The notes: generated by a model from the letters alone, not told the origin. A stretch of 15,898 nt of DNA from Syntrophomonadaceae bacterium (GCA_003566935.1 PXBM01000095.1:1-15898); one strand, 5' to 3'; shown: positions 6,892 to 15,316, counted from the stretch's first letter. Program-made: numbers and translations.

Positions 6892-9000
6892 TTAGCGTTT
6901 AACCTGCTTCATGGTATATGCTTCGATAATATCTCCTTCATTGAGATCATTAAAGTTTTCAAGCAGAATTCCACACTCATAGCCTGTTAAAACTTCTTTT
7001 ACATCATCTTTAAACCGCTTCAGTGAATCTATTTTGCCATTATCATGAACTACTGTGCCATCCCTGATCACCCTGATCATGGCATTGCGAGTTATTTTAC
7101 CTTCTATTACGTAAGAACCGGCAATATTGCCCAGGCGCGAAACCTTGAATATTTCCCTGACCTCAGCCTGTCCGAGAATTACCTCTTTCATGATCGGTTT
7201 CAGCAGTCCCGTAACGGCATTCTTGATGTCTTCAATTGCTTCATAGATGATCCTGTACAGCCGGACATCAACTTTATCCTGCTCCGCAAGCTTGCGGGCA
7301 TTGGCATCCGGCCTGACATTAAAACCAATTACGATGGCATTGGAAGCTGAAGCCAACATAATGTCCGATTCGTTGATCGCTCCAACCCCTGTATGGATAA
7401 TCTTTATTTGAACTTCTTCAAGGCTAAGCTTATTTAATGCATCCTGGACGGCTTCAACAGAACCCTGGACATCTGCCTTTAAAATCAAGTTCAGATCTTT
7501 TACTTCACCTTCCTGGATCTGCTTAAAGAGGTCGTCCAGGGTTACTCTCTGGACACGCCTGCTTACTTCTTTTAGCTTAGCTGCTCTTTTTTCGGCAACC
7601 TGGCGGGCTACTTTATCGTCCCCGACAACCTGGAAAGCATCACCTGCCAGTGGAACCTCGCTTAACCCCAGGATTTCCACCGGAGTTGACGGGCCGGCTG
7701 ACTTAATCCTTTCGCCGCGATCGTTATTCATTGCCCTGATCTTTCCGGCAATGGATCCGCAAATTAGCGACTCACCAACTCTGAGAGTCCCATCCTGCAC
7801 CAGGACAGTAGCCACCGGACCACGTCCGCGATCAAGCTTGGCCTCAACCACGGTTCCCCTGGCTGTCCGTTCAGGGCAGGCTTTCAATTCTCCAACTTCT
7901 GCTAAAAGCAGGATCATTTCAAGGAGCTCTTCTATTCCGTCGCCCCTGATGGCGCTAACATTTACAAATATAGTGTCGCCACCCCACTCTTCAGAGACAA
8001 GGCCGTGTTCTGATAGCTGCTGTTTGACCCGGTCCGGGTTTGCATCAGGTTTATCGATCTTGTTAACCGCCACCATAATCGGCACCTGTGCCGCCTTGAC
8101 GTGGTTAATAGCTTCAATAGTCTGGGGCATAACCCCGTCATCAGCCGCGACAACCAGCACGGCAATATCAGTTATCTGGGCCCCCCTGGCCCGCATGGCG
8201 GTAAAAGCCTCGTGGCCCGGGGTATCCAGGAAAACAATCTGCTTATTGTTAACATCAACCTGGTATGCTCCGATATGCTGAGTTATTCCGCCAACCTCTC
8301 CATCGGTTACCTTAGCGCTTCTGATTGAATCCAGCAGTGAAGTTTTACCATGATCTACGTGGCCGAGGACAGTGACCACCGGTTTTCGCAGTATTTCCTG
8401 GCCACCTTCATCTTCACAAACAGCAAGCAATTCCTCTTCTATCGGATCTTCTATGTAATCAACTTCAAAACCGTGTTCATCGGCTAAAAGCTCAACGGAT
8501 TCAGGTGAGAGCGGCTGGTTCAAGCTGGCCATTACATCCATCTCCATCAGTTCAGTTATTAACTGGGTAGCAGGCAGGTCAAAATGTCCTGCCAGTTCTG
8601 AAACGGTCACCTGTCCTTCCAGCCTTATTTTAGGCTTTTGCGCTTTAAGCGCGGCAGCTCTTTTTTCCTCCTGGATCGCTTTCCTGGCCTTGCGGCTGGG
8701 AGCAGGCTTTTCTTCCGCGGATTCCTCTTTCTTTGCTTCAACTTTTTTTTCAGGTTTTTCTTTAGTTTTTCCTTCAGGTTTTTTGGCAACCTGATCTTTT
8801 TTTGCTTCAGCATCCTCTTTATCCGGCTCTTTGCCATCAGTTTGGCCGGTTAGGATTGACATAACTTTTTTAGCTTCATCATCGGTCAATGTACTCATAT
8901 GGTTATTAACCTTAATATCCATATCTTCCATAACTTCAATGAGCTTTTTACTGGCTATTCCCAGTTCTTTAGCTAACTCATAAACCCTGACCTTGCTCAT
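6892..9000 (-). CDS. infB: Translation initiation factor IF-2
   Basis: IF-2 is the GTPase that brings fMet-tRNA to the 30S subunit and promotes joining of the 50S. The 702-residue product begins with an IF2 N-terminal module (about 1-50) and a Lys/Glu-rich linker (about 55-125). A second such module (about 128-180) follows. The GTPase domain has GHVDHGKT (213-220, G1), GGITQHIGAY (237-246, G2), DTPGH (259-263, G3), NKID (313-316, G4) and SAI (349-351, G5). Domains II, III and the tRNA-binding C-terminus fill the rest. The length is close to that of B. subtilis IF-2 and much shorter than E. coli IF2-alpha. The ribosome site is GGAGGTG, about 6 nt before ATG. It starts 32 nt after rnpM; ylxQ, usual at this place, is absent. 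Confidence 0.98.
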   Translation of the reverse strand: MSKVRVYELAKELGIASKKLIEVMEDMDIKVNNHMSTLTDDEAKKVMSILTGQTDGKEPDKEDAEAKKDQVAKKPEGKTKEKPEKKVEAKKEESAEEKPAPSRKARKAIQEEKRAAALKAQKPKIRLEGQVTVSELAGHFDLPATQLITELMEMDVMASLNQPLSPESVELLADEHGFEVDYIEDPIEEELLAVCEDEGGQEILRKPVVTVLGHVDHGKTSLLDSIRSAKVTDGEVGGITQHIGAYQVDVNNKQIVFLDTPGHEAFTAMRARGAQITDIAVLVVAADDGVMPQTIEAINHVKAAQVPIMVAVNKIDKPDANPDRVKQQLSEHGLVSEEWGGDTIFVNVSAIRGDGIEELLEMILLLAEVGELKACPERTARGTVVEAKLDRGRGPVATVLVQDGTLRVGESLICGSIAGKIRAMNNDRGERIKSAGPSTPVEILGLSEVPLAGDAFQVVGDDKVARQVAEKRAAKLKEVSRRVQRVTLDDLFKQIQEGEVKDLNLILKADVQGSVEAVQDALNKLSLEEVQIKIIHTGVGAINESDIMLASASNAIVIGFNVRPDANARKLAEQDKVDVRLYRIIYEAIEDIKNAVTGLLKPIMKEVILGQAEVREIFKVSRLGNIAGSYVIEGKITRNAMIRVIRDGTVVHDNGKIDSLKRFKDDVKEVLTGYECGILLENFNDLNEGDIIEAYTMKQVKR

Positions 9001-9032
9001 CTAAAACACCTCCATAAGGTAAGCCCTCCCTG

Positions 9033-9320
9033 TTATGGACCATTGACTCCCTTATCTTTGTCAAGTAATACCGCCAGATCATTTAACAAACCTTCATCTA
9101 CAGGCATTTGCAGGTTTTTTTCCAGCCGTTTACCTTTTATTGCTTTTTTTAAACAATCCTGCTTTCTACATATATAAGCTCCCCTGCCGGACTTTTTACC
9201 GGTGCTGTCCAGAACAACCTCACTATCGGGAGTTCTTACTACCCGGACCAGCTCTTTTTTTTCCATTTTCTGCTGGCAGCCAATACATACACGCATGGGA
9301 ATCTTGCGTTTCTTAATCAT
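9033..9320 (-). CDS. rnpM: YlxR-family RNase P modulator RnpM
   Basis: This 95-residue basic protein belongs to the YlxR family (formerly DUF448). In B. subtilis the member YlxR is reported to bind the RNase P RNA and inhibit RNase P activity, hence RnpM. Family marks are RVCIGC (10-15), the strongly conserved SGRGAYIC (44-51) and Cys56; these four cysteines could bind a metal, although that is inference. A lysine-rich stretch follows (59-68). Its ATG overlaps the nusA stop region by 8 nt, so it is probably translationally coupled to nusA. It lies between nusA and infB, its almost invariant position in Firmicutes. Confidence 0.93.
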   Translation of the reverse strand: MIKKRKIPMRVCIGCQQKMEKKELVRVVRTPDSEVVLDSTGKKSGRGAYICRKQDCLKKAIKGKRLEKNLQMPVDEGLLNDLAVLLDKDKGVNGP

Positions 9321-10584
9321 CCTGTTTCATTTCCTCCTCAGGCTCTTCTTCACCTGTGGACTCATTTTCAATCACTGTTTCTTCATTTTCCGCTTCAACC
9401 ACGGTATCTTTTTCATTTTCGGCTGCTTCATTTTCTTCAGACTGCTCAGTTTCTGCTTCATCACCTGCAGGACTTCCCGGCTTTTCTGCATCCTCATCGC
9501 CCGGAACTTCTTCAACATCCCCGGTAAGCCCTATAGCTGAAAGGCTTTTCTCTGTATATTGTGTTTCACTGGATATATCGACTTTCCAACCAGTAATACG
9601 TGCAGCCAATCGCGCATTCTGCCCTTCCTTGCCAATGGCAAGCGACAACTGGTTATCGGGAACTACTACTGAAGCAGTTTTTTCTTCATAATTAATCATA
9701 ACCGAAGCTACCTTGGCCGGGCTGAGAGCATTGCCAATATACTCTTCCGTTTCTTCACTCCATTTAATGATATCAATTTTTTCTCCCTTTAACTCATTGC
9801 TGATAGCCTGAACCCTGCTGCCTTTGGGACCAACACAGGCTCCAACGGGATCTATATCCTGATTATGCGATATTACAGCAAGCTTGGAGCGATGACCTGC
9901 TTCTCTTGCTGCCGCTTTAACTTCAACTATCCCTTCATAAATTTCAGGAACTTCCATCTCAAAAAGTCTTTTTAAAAAACCGGTATGAGTCCTGCTGACA
10001 ATTATCTGCGGTCCCTTTGTTGTTTTCTTGACATCGAGGATAAAAGCCTTTACTCTTTCCCCTTGCCTGTACCTTTCATGCGGGATTTGTTCTTCCACGG
10101 GCAGCACAGCTTCAGTCCTGCCAAGGTCAACAATGACATTGCGCTGTTCAAAGCGCCGGACCAGGCCGGTTATGACCTCCTCGGTTCTATCAACAAAATT
10201 TTCGTAAATCAATTCACGCTCTGCTTCACGAATTCTCTGAATTACAACCTGTTTTGCCGTCTGTGCTGCAATTCGGCCAAATTCCTGCGGCGTTACCTCC
10301 ATTTCAACCGTATCTCCCAACTGGCAGTGTGGATCATAAACCCTTGCCTCGTACAGGCTTACTTCAGTCTGGTCTGATTCAACTTCTTCCACAACTTTCA
10401 GCTCTGAAAAAACCTTGATATCGCCTGTTTCACGATCGAGGGTTACATTTACTGCAGAAGCTGATTGAAAGTTTCTTTTATAGGCTGAAACGAGTGCTAC
10501 TTCCAGTGCCTCAAAGAGAACCTCTTTACTAATTCCTTTCTCTTTTTCCAGTGATTCTATTGCTGCAAATAGATCTTTGTTCAT
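9313..10584 (-). CDS. nusA: Transcription termination/antitermination factor NusA
   Basis: NusA binds RNA polymerase and nascent RNA and controls pausing, termination and antitermination. The 423-residue product has the N-terminal polymerase-binding domain (about 1-130), an S1 domain (about 134-198), KH1 (about 205-275, with VGPKGSRVQAI at 251-261) and KH2 (about 280-340, with SLAIGKEGQNARLAARITGW at 314-333). The core ends near residue 350, where B. subtilis NusA (371 residues) also nearly ends. About 69 residues follow that are very rich in Glu/Asp, with three Lys and no Arg. E. coli NusA has two acidic repeats in this place, but this tail looks unstructured. GGAGG lies 12 nt before the ATG. 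It is 44 nt after rimP and overlaps rnpM by 8 nt. Confidence 0.97.
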   Translation of the reverse strand: MNKDLFAAIESLEKEKGISKEVLFEALEVALVSAYKRNFQSASAVNVTLDRETGDIKVFSELKVVEEVESDQTEVSLYEARVYDPHCQLGDTVEMEVTPQEFGRIAAQTAKQVVIQRIREAERELIYENFVDRTEEVITGLVRRFEQRNVIVDLGRTEAVLPVEEQIPHERYRQGERVKAFILDVKKTTKGPQIIVSRTHTGFLKRLFEMEVPEIYEGIVEVKAAAREAGHRSKLAVISHNQDIDPVGACVGPKGSRVQAISNELKGEKIDIIKWSEETEEYIGNALSPAKVASVMINYEEKTASVVVPDNQLSLAIGKEGQNARLAARITGWKVDISSETQYTEKSLSAIGLTGDVEEVPGDEDAEKPGSPAGDEAETEQSEENEAAENEKDTVVEAENEETVIENESTGEEEPEEEMKQDD

Positions 10585-10628
10585 TTTAATTTCCTACCTC
10601 CTTTCCGACAATCTTCAGATACCTAAAC

Positions 10629-11102
10629 TCAAGCTTTGCCCGGGCCGGGATACCAGAGATTTGCCCGATCAATACTATTATATGGTATTCCTACTGTGCT
10701 TCCATCATCCCTGAGGATTTCAATTTCATCATTGCCGGCCCTCTCTAGAATACCGCTAAACTTCCTGCTGCCTTCTATAACCTCACCTGTTTTGACTTTC
10801 ACTTTTTCACCCTGGTAGCGCTGAAAATGCTCTTTTTTAGTCAGCGGCCTTTCCAGTCCCGGTGAAGAAACTTCAAGAGTATAGGCGTTCGGGATGGGAT
10901 CATGAATATCAAGAAAATCGGAGAGAGCCCGGCTTACCTCTTCACAGTGATCAATAGTAACTCCGCCTTCTGTATCAATAAAAAGCTGCAGGCGGCCATG
11001 CTTGCCTACAACATAATCAAGGCGGACCAATTCAAAGCCCATTTTTTCAAGAAAAGGCTCGATTAAGGCAATTAGATTATCGCGGACCTCTTCCCTGCTC
11101 AA
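10629..11102 (-). CDS. rimP: Ribosome maturation factor RimP
   Basis: RimP binds the 30S subunit and assists early assembly of the 16S 3' domain. The product has 157 residues: an N-terminal alpha/beta domain with MGFELVRLDYV (21-31) and LQLFIDTEGGVTIDHCE (39-55), and the family motif LEVSSPGLERPL (76-87). An Sm-like C-terminal domain (about 90-155) follows. I place the start at the TTG at 11102 because AAAGGAG lies 8 nt upstream and the usual RimP N-terminus begins there. A longer in-frame reading to 11153 would translate through the ribosome site and a small hairpin. The first gene of the classic rimP-nusA-infB operon, it is preceded by a 124-nt spacer, so a promoter may lie there, although I see no convincing one. 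Confidence 0.95.
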   Translation of the reverse strand: MSREEVRDNLIALIEPFLEKMGFELVRLDYVVGKHGRLQLFIDTEGGVTIDHCEEVSRALSDFLDIHDPIPNAYTLEVSSPGLERPLTKKEHFQRYQGEKVKVKTGEVIEGSRKFSGILERAGNDEIEILRDDGSTVGIPYNSIDRANLWYPGPGKA

Positions 11103-11110
11103 AACATTTA

Positions 11111-11117
11111 CTCCTTT
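11111..11117 (-). promoter_or_regulatory. Ribosome binding site of rimP
   Basis: AAAGGAG, 8 nt before the TTG at 11102. It decides the start of rimP: an out-of-frame ATG lies between site and start, and an in-frame ATG lies only far upstream at 11153. Confidence 0.75.
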
Positions 11118-11128
11118 AACATGAAAGA

Positions 11129-11143
11129 GTGGGAATGCCCCAC
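11129..11143 (-). other. Small hairpin in the rimP leader
   Basis: GTGGG/CCCAC with a 5-nt loop, about 11 nt upstream of the rimP ribosome site. Short but GC-rich. It has no T-run, so it is not a terminator. It could modulate rimP translation or be chance. Confidence 0.3.
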
Positions 11144-11189
11144 CCTTCGTCAATGAACCACTACAACTTTACCCAATTTAATTTACCAT

Positions 11190-11207
11190 AAAAATGCACA
11201 AAGCGCA
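11190..11207 (-). terminator. Possible weak terminator after the glycosyltransferase gene
   Basis: On the minus strand TGCGC-TTT-GTGCA forms a 5-bp stem (one G-U pair) followed by five T, about 20 nt after the stop of the glycosyltransferase gene. The stem is short, so termination would be partial at best. Confidence 0.35.
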
Positions 11208-11226
11208 AGGATTCCGGGCTCGTTTG

Positions 11227-11874
11227 TTATTTTGCTCCGCTATCAATCCTCAACACATATTTAAATATTTCCCAGTACATTTTTGATCTTGCCAGGATAC
11301 CTTTCAATAAGCCAAGCTTTTCTTCTTTCATAACATGTGAGAGATCGGGCAGCAGCACTTCCGCCGCCTCTATATTATTTTCATCAATATATTGGTGTAA
11401 CGCTACTTCTATCCCAAAACGTGACAGGTCCAGATCGGATATATTCTCCAGAAGCTCTCTTTTTATTGCGCGCTGCCCCGACAAAAATGGTGCCATTTTC
11501 TGCGCCATATCGGTTGCAGCCCGTCCTTTTTGGAAAATACCAATCGTCATTGGCGTCTCCCCGTTTATGACCGGTTTAAGCAGCTCTTCAATATGCTTTT
11601 CCGTCAAGCCAATTAAATCTGCATCAAGAATAAGAATAACTTCCGCCGTGGAACGTTTCAGTCCGGCAACGACAGCCCCGCCCTTGCCCCTGTTTTCAAG
11701 CAGTTCTATAACCAGGACCTGGTTAAAAGCAGAAGCTGCTTCTACCGTCCTATCCTCAGAACCATCACTGACTACAATAATCTGATCAACCAGTTTTGAA
11801 TCCTGAAGAGCTTTTAAAACACTACTAATCGTCTTTTCTTCATTATAGGCCGGTATAATAGCCGCTTTTTTCAT
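11227..11874 (-). CDS. Family-2-like glycosyltransferase, substrate unknown
   Basis: A 215-residue, cytosolic-looking GT-A fold glycosyltransferase without membrane segments. Motifs in order: PAYNEE (8-13) and SDGSEDRT (36-43), which bind the nucleotide; NRGKGGAVVAGL (61-72); DADL (84-87), the metal-binding DxD; SGQRAIKRELL (132-142); and FGIEVAL (153-159), a likely acceptor-side segment. The pattern resembles glucosyl-3-phosphoglycerate synthases and polyprenyl-phosphate sugar transferases, but I cannot pick one. The latter often carry a C-terminal membrane domain, absent here. It starts at an ATG with GGGGAGG about 6 nt upstream. Spacers of 123 and 124 nt flank it, unlike the tight packing on either side. 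It follows isoprenoid gene ispG, so a polyprenyl-phosphate acceptor is an attractive but unproven idea. Confidence 0.85.
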   Translation of the reverse strand: MKKAAIIPAYNEEKTISSVLKALQDSKLVDQIIVVSDGSEDRTVEAASAFNQVLVIELLENRGKGGAVVAGLKRSTAEVILILDADLIGLTEKHIEELLKPVINGETPMTIGIFQKGRAATDMAQKMAPFLSGQRAIKRELLENISDLDLSRFGIEVALHQYIDENNIEAAEVLLPDLSHVMKEEKLGLLKGILARSKMYWEIFKYVLRIDSGAK

Positions 11875-11997
11875 AATCTTCCTCCCCGGTCTCTATCTAT
11901 CACTACAATAATATTGTTTCTATGTTATAACGCTCACTGCCTATACCTGAAAAATGGCAACCTCTTAGCCTGCTAAAGAAAAAGAAGGGAGCATTTT
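11875..11997 (-). other. Spacer between ispG and the glycosyltransferase gene
   Basis: This is 123 nt, AT-rich, after the ispG stop. No strong terminator or promoter stands out. The best -10-like box on the minus strand is TATAAC (11924-11929), but its -35 partner at the right spacing (TTCAGG, 11946-11951, 16-nt spacer) is poor. A small CAATAATATTG palindrome lies near 11906-11916. A separate weak promoter for the glycosyltransferase gene is possible. Confidence 0.25.
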
Positions 11998-13059
11998 TTA
12001 TCTATAGCCGTTCAATTCGCCTTTCAAAGCTTCAAGCAGTTTATCTTGTTCAACAGTCCTGACCACCTTGCCGTGCTTGAAAAGAATTCCTTTCTTCTTC
12101 CCCGCCGATATTCCTATGTCCGCTTCTTTTGCCTCACCAGGTCCGTTAACGGCACAGCCCATCACCGCCACTTTAAGTGGCGCTTTATAGTTTTCGAGTA
12201 TTTTTTCCACTTGATTGACCAGCGGAACCAGGTCTACTTCACAACGCCCGCAGGTCGGGCATGATATCAGGTCGGGTGTAAATTTTCTTATGCCAAGAGC
12301 CTGGAGTATTTTTCTGGCTGCATTAATTTCCTCCAGTGGTGAAGCGGTCAGAGACACACGTACCGTATCACCAATACCATCAGCCAGTAAAGCACCGATC
12401 CCGATTGCCCCCTTGAGCAGGCCCGTTGAAGGTGGGCCTGCTTCCGTTACCCCCAAATGCAGGGGGTAATCATGATCTTTTGCAAAAAGACGGTTAGCTT
12501 TAATAGTTGTGTAAACATCCGAAGCTTTCAAGGAAACAACAAGATTTTTAAAACCTGCTTTTTCAAATATCTCCAGGTAACCTGCTGCCGAATCAACCAT
12601 TGCTTCACTTGAAGCACCACTGTATTTTTCCAGCAACCTGCGCTCCAGGGAACCGGCGTTCACTCCGATCCGGATCGCCGCATGACAGCTTTTTGCTTTT
12701 AAAGCCAGTGCTTTTAGCTTTTCCGTTCCCCCTATGTTACCAGGGTTGATCCTGATCTTTGCTGCCCCGTTATCCAGGGCCAGTGCGGCTAACTCAGGAT
12801 CAAAATGTATATCAGCGATCAGGGGCAGCGGGCAGTTTTTGACCAGCTTTTCAAATACAGGCACCGCTTCTTTATCTGGAACCGCCACCCGAACCATTTC
12901 AGCACCTGCTTCAGCCAGCTCCTTGATCTGGGCCAGGGTTGCCTCATAATCATGGGGCCTGGTATTAGTCATCGACTGAATTGAAACCGGAGCTGTTCCG
13001 CCAATCATAAGCGAGCCGACCTTGACAGCCCTGGTCTTTCTGCGATCAGGTTGATCCAT
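11998..13059 (-). CDS. ispG: 4-hydroxy-3-methylbut-2-en-1-yl diphosphate synthase (IspG)
   Basis: IspG uses a [4Fe-4S] cluster to reductively open methylerythritol cyclodiphosphate to HMBPP, the next-to-last step of the MEP isoprenoid pathway. The 353-residue product has an N-terminal TIM-barrel (about 1-255) with SIQSMTNT (26-33), ADIHFDP (82-88) and RINPGNIG (103-110). A C-terminal cluster domain follows. Cluster ligands match the family: Cys267 and Cys270 in CPTCGRC, Cys302 in MGCAVNGPGEA and Glu309. Start: an in-frame TGA lies one codon before the ATG at 13059, so no earlier start is possible. The upstream GGTGGTG is a weak ribosome site. It is 45 nt after rseP and in the same run as dxr, the second MEP enzyme here. 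Confidence 0.97.
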   Translation of the reverse strand: MDQPDRRKTRAVKVGSLMIGGTAPVSIQSMTNTRPHDYEATLAQIKELAEAGAEMVRVAVPDKEAVPVFEKLVKNCPLPLIADIHFDPELAALALDNGAAKIRINPGNIGGTEKLKALALKAKSCHAAIRIGVNAGSLERRLLEKYSGASSEAMVDSAAGYLEIFEKAGFKNLVVSLKASDVYTTIKANRLFAKDHDYPLHLGVTEAGPPSTGLLKGAIGIGALLADGIGDTVRVSLTASPLEEINAARKILQALGIRKFTPDLISCPTCGRCEVDLVPLVNQVEKILENYKAPLKVAVMGCAVNGPGEAKEADIGISAGKKKGILFKHGKVVRTVEQDKLLEALKGELNGYR

Positions 13060-13104
13060 GCTTCAGCACCACCAGATTGCCTTTTTCAGCCCTGCTTTAT
13101 CCAA

Positions 13105-14130
13105 CTAATTATTCGGCGCAATAATAAAGCGCAAAATATCCTGATATGTAACCAGCAATATCAGTGCTATAAGGAGAGCAAAGCCAATGAAGTGTATAAA
13201 ACCTTCTTTTTCCGGTTCAATGGGACGGCCCCGTACAGCTTCAATCAACAAGAATAAAAGCCTGCCGCCATCTAAAGCCGGTATGGGCAGAAGGTTAATT
13301 ATACCAAGATTAATACTGATCAGCGCTGTCAGGACCAGTAAATTAACAAATCCAGTCTGGGCCACTTCGCCGATCGTATGCACTATACCTACCGGTCCGG
13401 CCACATCAAGAGGAGCCTGTCCTGCTACAACCTGGTAAAGTGCAGTCATGATGTCACCAAAACGCTCGAAACTTACTACAAGGGATGGAAAAAAACTATA
13501 CATATCAATCATTGGCCCAATCCCGATAACGCCGCGATTTCCTTCCGGCTGAGGTGCCAATTCCGTAGTAACTGCAAATACAGTGACAGTGCCATCTCTT
13601 TCTATCTCAAGTATGATTTCCTGCTCCGGTTTGGCAGAAATAGTGGTCAAAACTTCGTCCCAGGTTGATACCGAATTTCCGTCAATTGCCGTAATTGTAT
13701 CTCCTGCTTCGATCCCCGCTTCTTCTGCCGGTGAATCATCCACAATATAACCGATAGTAGCTGAATCGGTATCAGGCACCCCGACGATAAAGAAAAAGAT
13801 GATAAAGAATAATACTAAGGCCAGGACCAGGTTCATTGCTGAGCCTGCAAAAAGGGTTGCCGCTCTTTTAAGAATCGATTGTTGAGGAAAACTGTCCGGT
13901 TCGGCAGCTTCCTCCGGGTTTTCACCCAGCATACGGCAGAATCCGCCCAGGGGGACAACTCTCAGGGAATAATCAGTCCCGTTTCTTGTCCAACCTATAA
14001 GTTTAGGCCCAAAACCGATCGCCAGCTCTAAAACCCTGATCCCGGTCAGCCTTGCAACAAAATAGTGGCCGAGTTCATGAACCAGGATTAGTACTCCAAA
14101 AATCAGTATAGAAGCAATAAAAGTCTGCAT
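13105..14130 (-). CDS. rseP: Site-2 zinc metalloprotease RseP/RasP
   Basis: RseP is an intramembrane protease that cuts anti-sigma factors and leftover signal peptides within the membrane. The 341-residue product has a first membrane segment with zinc motif HELGH (18-22), a second membrane segment (about 98-118), a PDZ domain (about 120-190, with DDSPAEEAGIEAGDTITAI at 131-149), and two C-terminal membrane segments (about 263-283 and 312-333). The first of these carries NLLPIPALDGG (279-289), where Asp287 is the third zinc ligand. One PDZ domain, as in B. subtilis RasP, not two as in E. coli. It lies between dxr (28-nt gap) and ispG, the usual Clostridia order. A GGAAGGTG-type ribosome site precedes the ATG. 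Confidence 0.96.
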   Translation of the reverse strand: MQTFIASILIFGVLILVHELGHYFVARLTGIRVLELAIGFGPKLIGWTRNGTDYSLRVVPLGGFCRMLGENPEEAAEPDSFPQQSILKRAATLFAGSAMNLVLALVLFFIIFFFIVGVPDTDSATIGYIVDDSPAEEAGIEAGDTITAIDGNSVSTWDEVLTTISAKPEQEIILEIERDGTVTVFAVTTELAPQPEGNRGVIGIGPMIDMYSFFPSLVVSFERFGDIMTALYQVVAGQAPLDVAGPVGIVHTIGEVAQTGFVNLLVLTALISINLGIINLLPIPALDGGRLLFLLIEAVRGRPIEPEKEGFIHFIGFALLIALILLVTYQDILRFIIAPNN

Positions 14131-14158
14131 CTTTTTAAATTCACCTTCCCATTTACAG

Positions 14159-15301
14159 TTAAATTACAGCTGCTGCTTCCAGGCGCGACCACCTGTCAGC
14201 TTCAACAGCATCTTTAATTTCAGGTTCACAGATAATATCATGACCTTTCATGACCTTTTCAATCACTTTCGGGATCTCCGTGAACCGGATAGTTCCATTC
14301 AAAAAGTATTTTACCGCTTCTTCATTGGCAGCGTTTAACACTGCAGGCATCGTTCCGCCTGCTGCAGCTGCTTTAAAAGCCAGGTCCAAACAGGGGAAAT
14401 TAACCCGGTCGGGTTTCTCAAACTCAAGCACCCGGCCAAAGGGGTTAAACTTTTCAAAGTTATTCTCCCGTCTCTCCGGATAAGTAATGGCATACTGGAT
14501 TGGCCCTTTCATGTCCGGCAGTCCAAGCTGTGCCAAAACTGATCCGTCTTTATATTCTACCATAGAATGTATAATACTTTGCCTGTGTATGACAACTTCG
14601 ATCTGATCCAGGTTCAGATCAAATAACCATTTGGCTTCAATAACTTCCAGCCCCTTGTTCATCATTGTGGCAGAATCGATGGTAATCTTTTCACCCATAG
14701 TCCAATTAGGATGCTGCAAAGCCATCTCGGGAGTTACTTCTGCAAGATCAATATTGTCTTTTCCATAAAAAGGCCCACCGGAGGCAGTCAGGTAGATTTT
14801 CTTTATGTCCTTTAAGCTCGATGTCCCCAGGCACTGCCAGATAGCTGAATGTTCGCTGTCAACAGGCAGCAGCTTTTTACGATCAAGCAGTCCCTTGCGT
14901 TCGAGAATCTCTCCACCGATTACCAGTGACTCCTTGTTGGAAAGAGCGATCATTTTGTCATCCTTAAGAGCTGCAATCAGCGGCTCAAAACCGCTGAAAC
15001 CCACCTGGGCCATAACAACAAGATCTGCTGTAAACCAGGTAGCAGCAGCAATTTGTCCACTACTTCCCGGTAAAACTTTGCAGTTTATATCATCTAATTT
15101 TTCTTTTAGCCTTAAGGCCGCCCCCTGATCGCTTAAAGCAACCATTTCCGGCTTAAATTTTCGAGCCTGCTCGGCCAGCAGTTTATAATTGCTACCTGCT
15201 GTTAATGCGACAACACTGTAATCGGGACCAAGCGCATCGATTACCTCTAGAGTTTGCCTGCCGATAGAGCCGGTGGAGCCAAGGATTGCAATTCTTTTCA
15301 T
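14159..15301 (-). CDS. dxr: 1-deoxy-D-xylulose 5-phosphate reductoisomerase
   Basis: Dxr converts DXP to methylerythritol 4-phosphate with NADPH and a divalent metal, the committed MEP step and the target of fosmidomycin. The 380-residue product has the NADPH-binding GSTGSIGRQTLEV (8-20), SNKESLV (121-127), the metal ligands Asp148 and Glu150 in PVDSEHSAIWQCL (146-158) and Glu219 in MMNKGLEVIEAKWLF (213-227). It also has the flexible loop HPNWTMGEKITIDSAT (197-212) and a C-terminal helical domain with MPAVLNAANEEAV (318-330). Length is normal. AAGGAAG lies about 7 nt before the ATG. It begins 15 nt after cdsA and is followed closely by rseP, so the three are surely one transcript. Confidence 0.98.
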   Translation of the reverse strand: MKRIAILGSTGSIGRQTLEVIDALGPDYSVVALTAGSNYKLLAEQARKFKPEMVALSDQGAALRLKEKLDDINCKVLPGSSGQIAAATWFTADLVVMAQVGFSGFEPLIAALKDDKMIALSNKESLVIGGEILERKGLLDRKKLLPVDSEHSAIWQCLGTSSLKDIKKIYLTASGGPFYGKDNIDLAEVTPEMALQHPNWTMGEKITIDSATMMNKGLEVIEAKWLFDLNLDQIEVVIHRQSIIHSMVEYKDGSVLAQLGLPDMKGPIQYAITYPERRENNFEKFNPFGRVLEFEKPDRVNFPCLDLAFKAAAAGGTMPAVLNAANEEAVKYFLNGTIRFTEIPKVIEKVMKGHDIICEPEIKDAVEADRWSRLEAAAVI

Positions 15302-15316
15302 ATATATGCTTCCTTT

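Noticed and set aside
8625..8853. Lysine-rich or phenylalanine-rich small proteins opposite or out of frame with the infB linker
   Set aside because: They arise from the low-complexity Lys/Glu codons of the IF-2 linker read in other frames.
11937..11997. Terminator after ispG
   Set aside because: The only stem before a T-run is a 3-bp GGC/GCC pairing; too weak to call.
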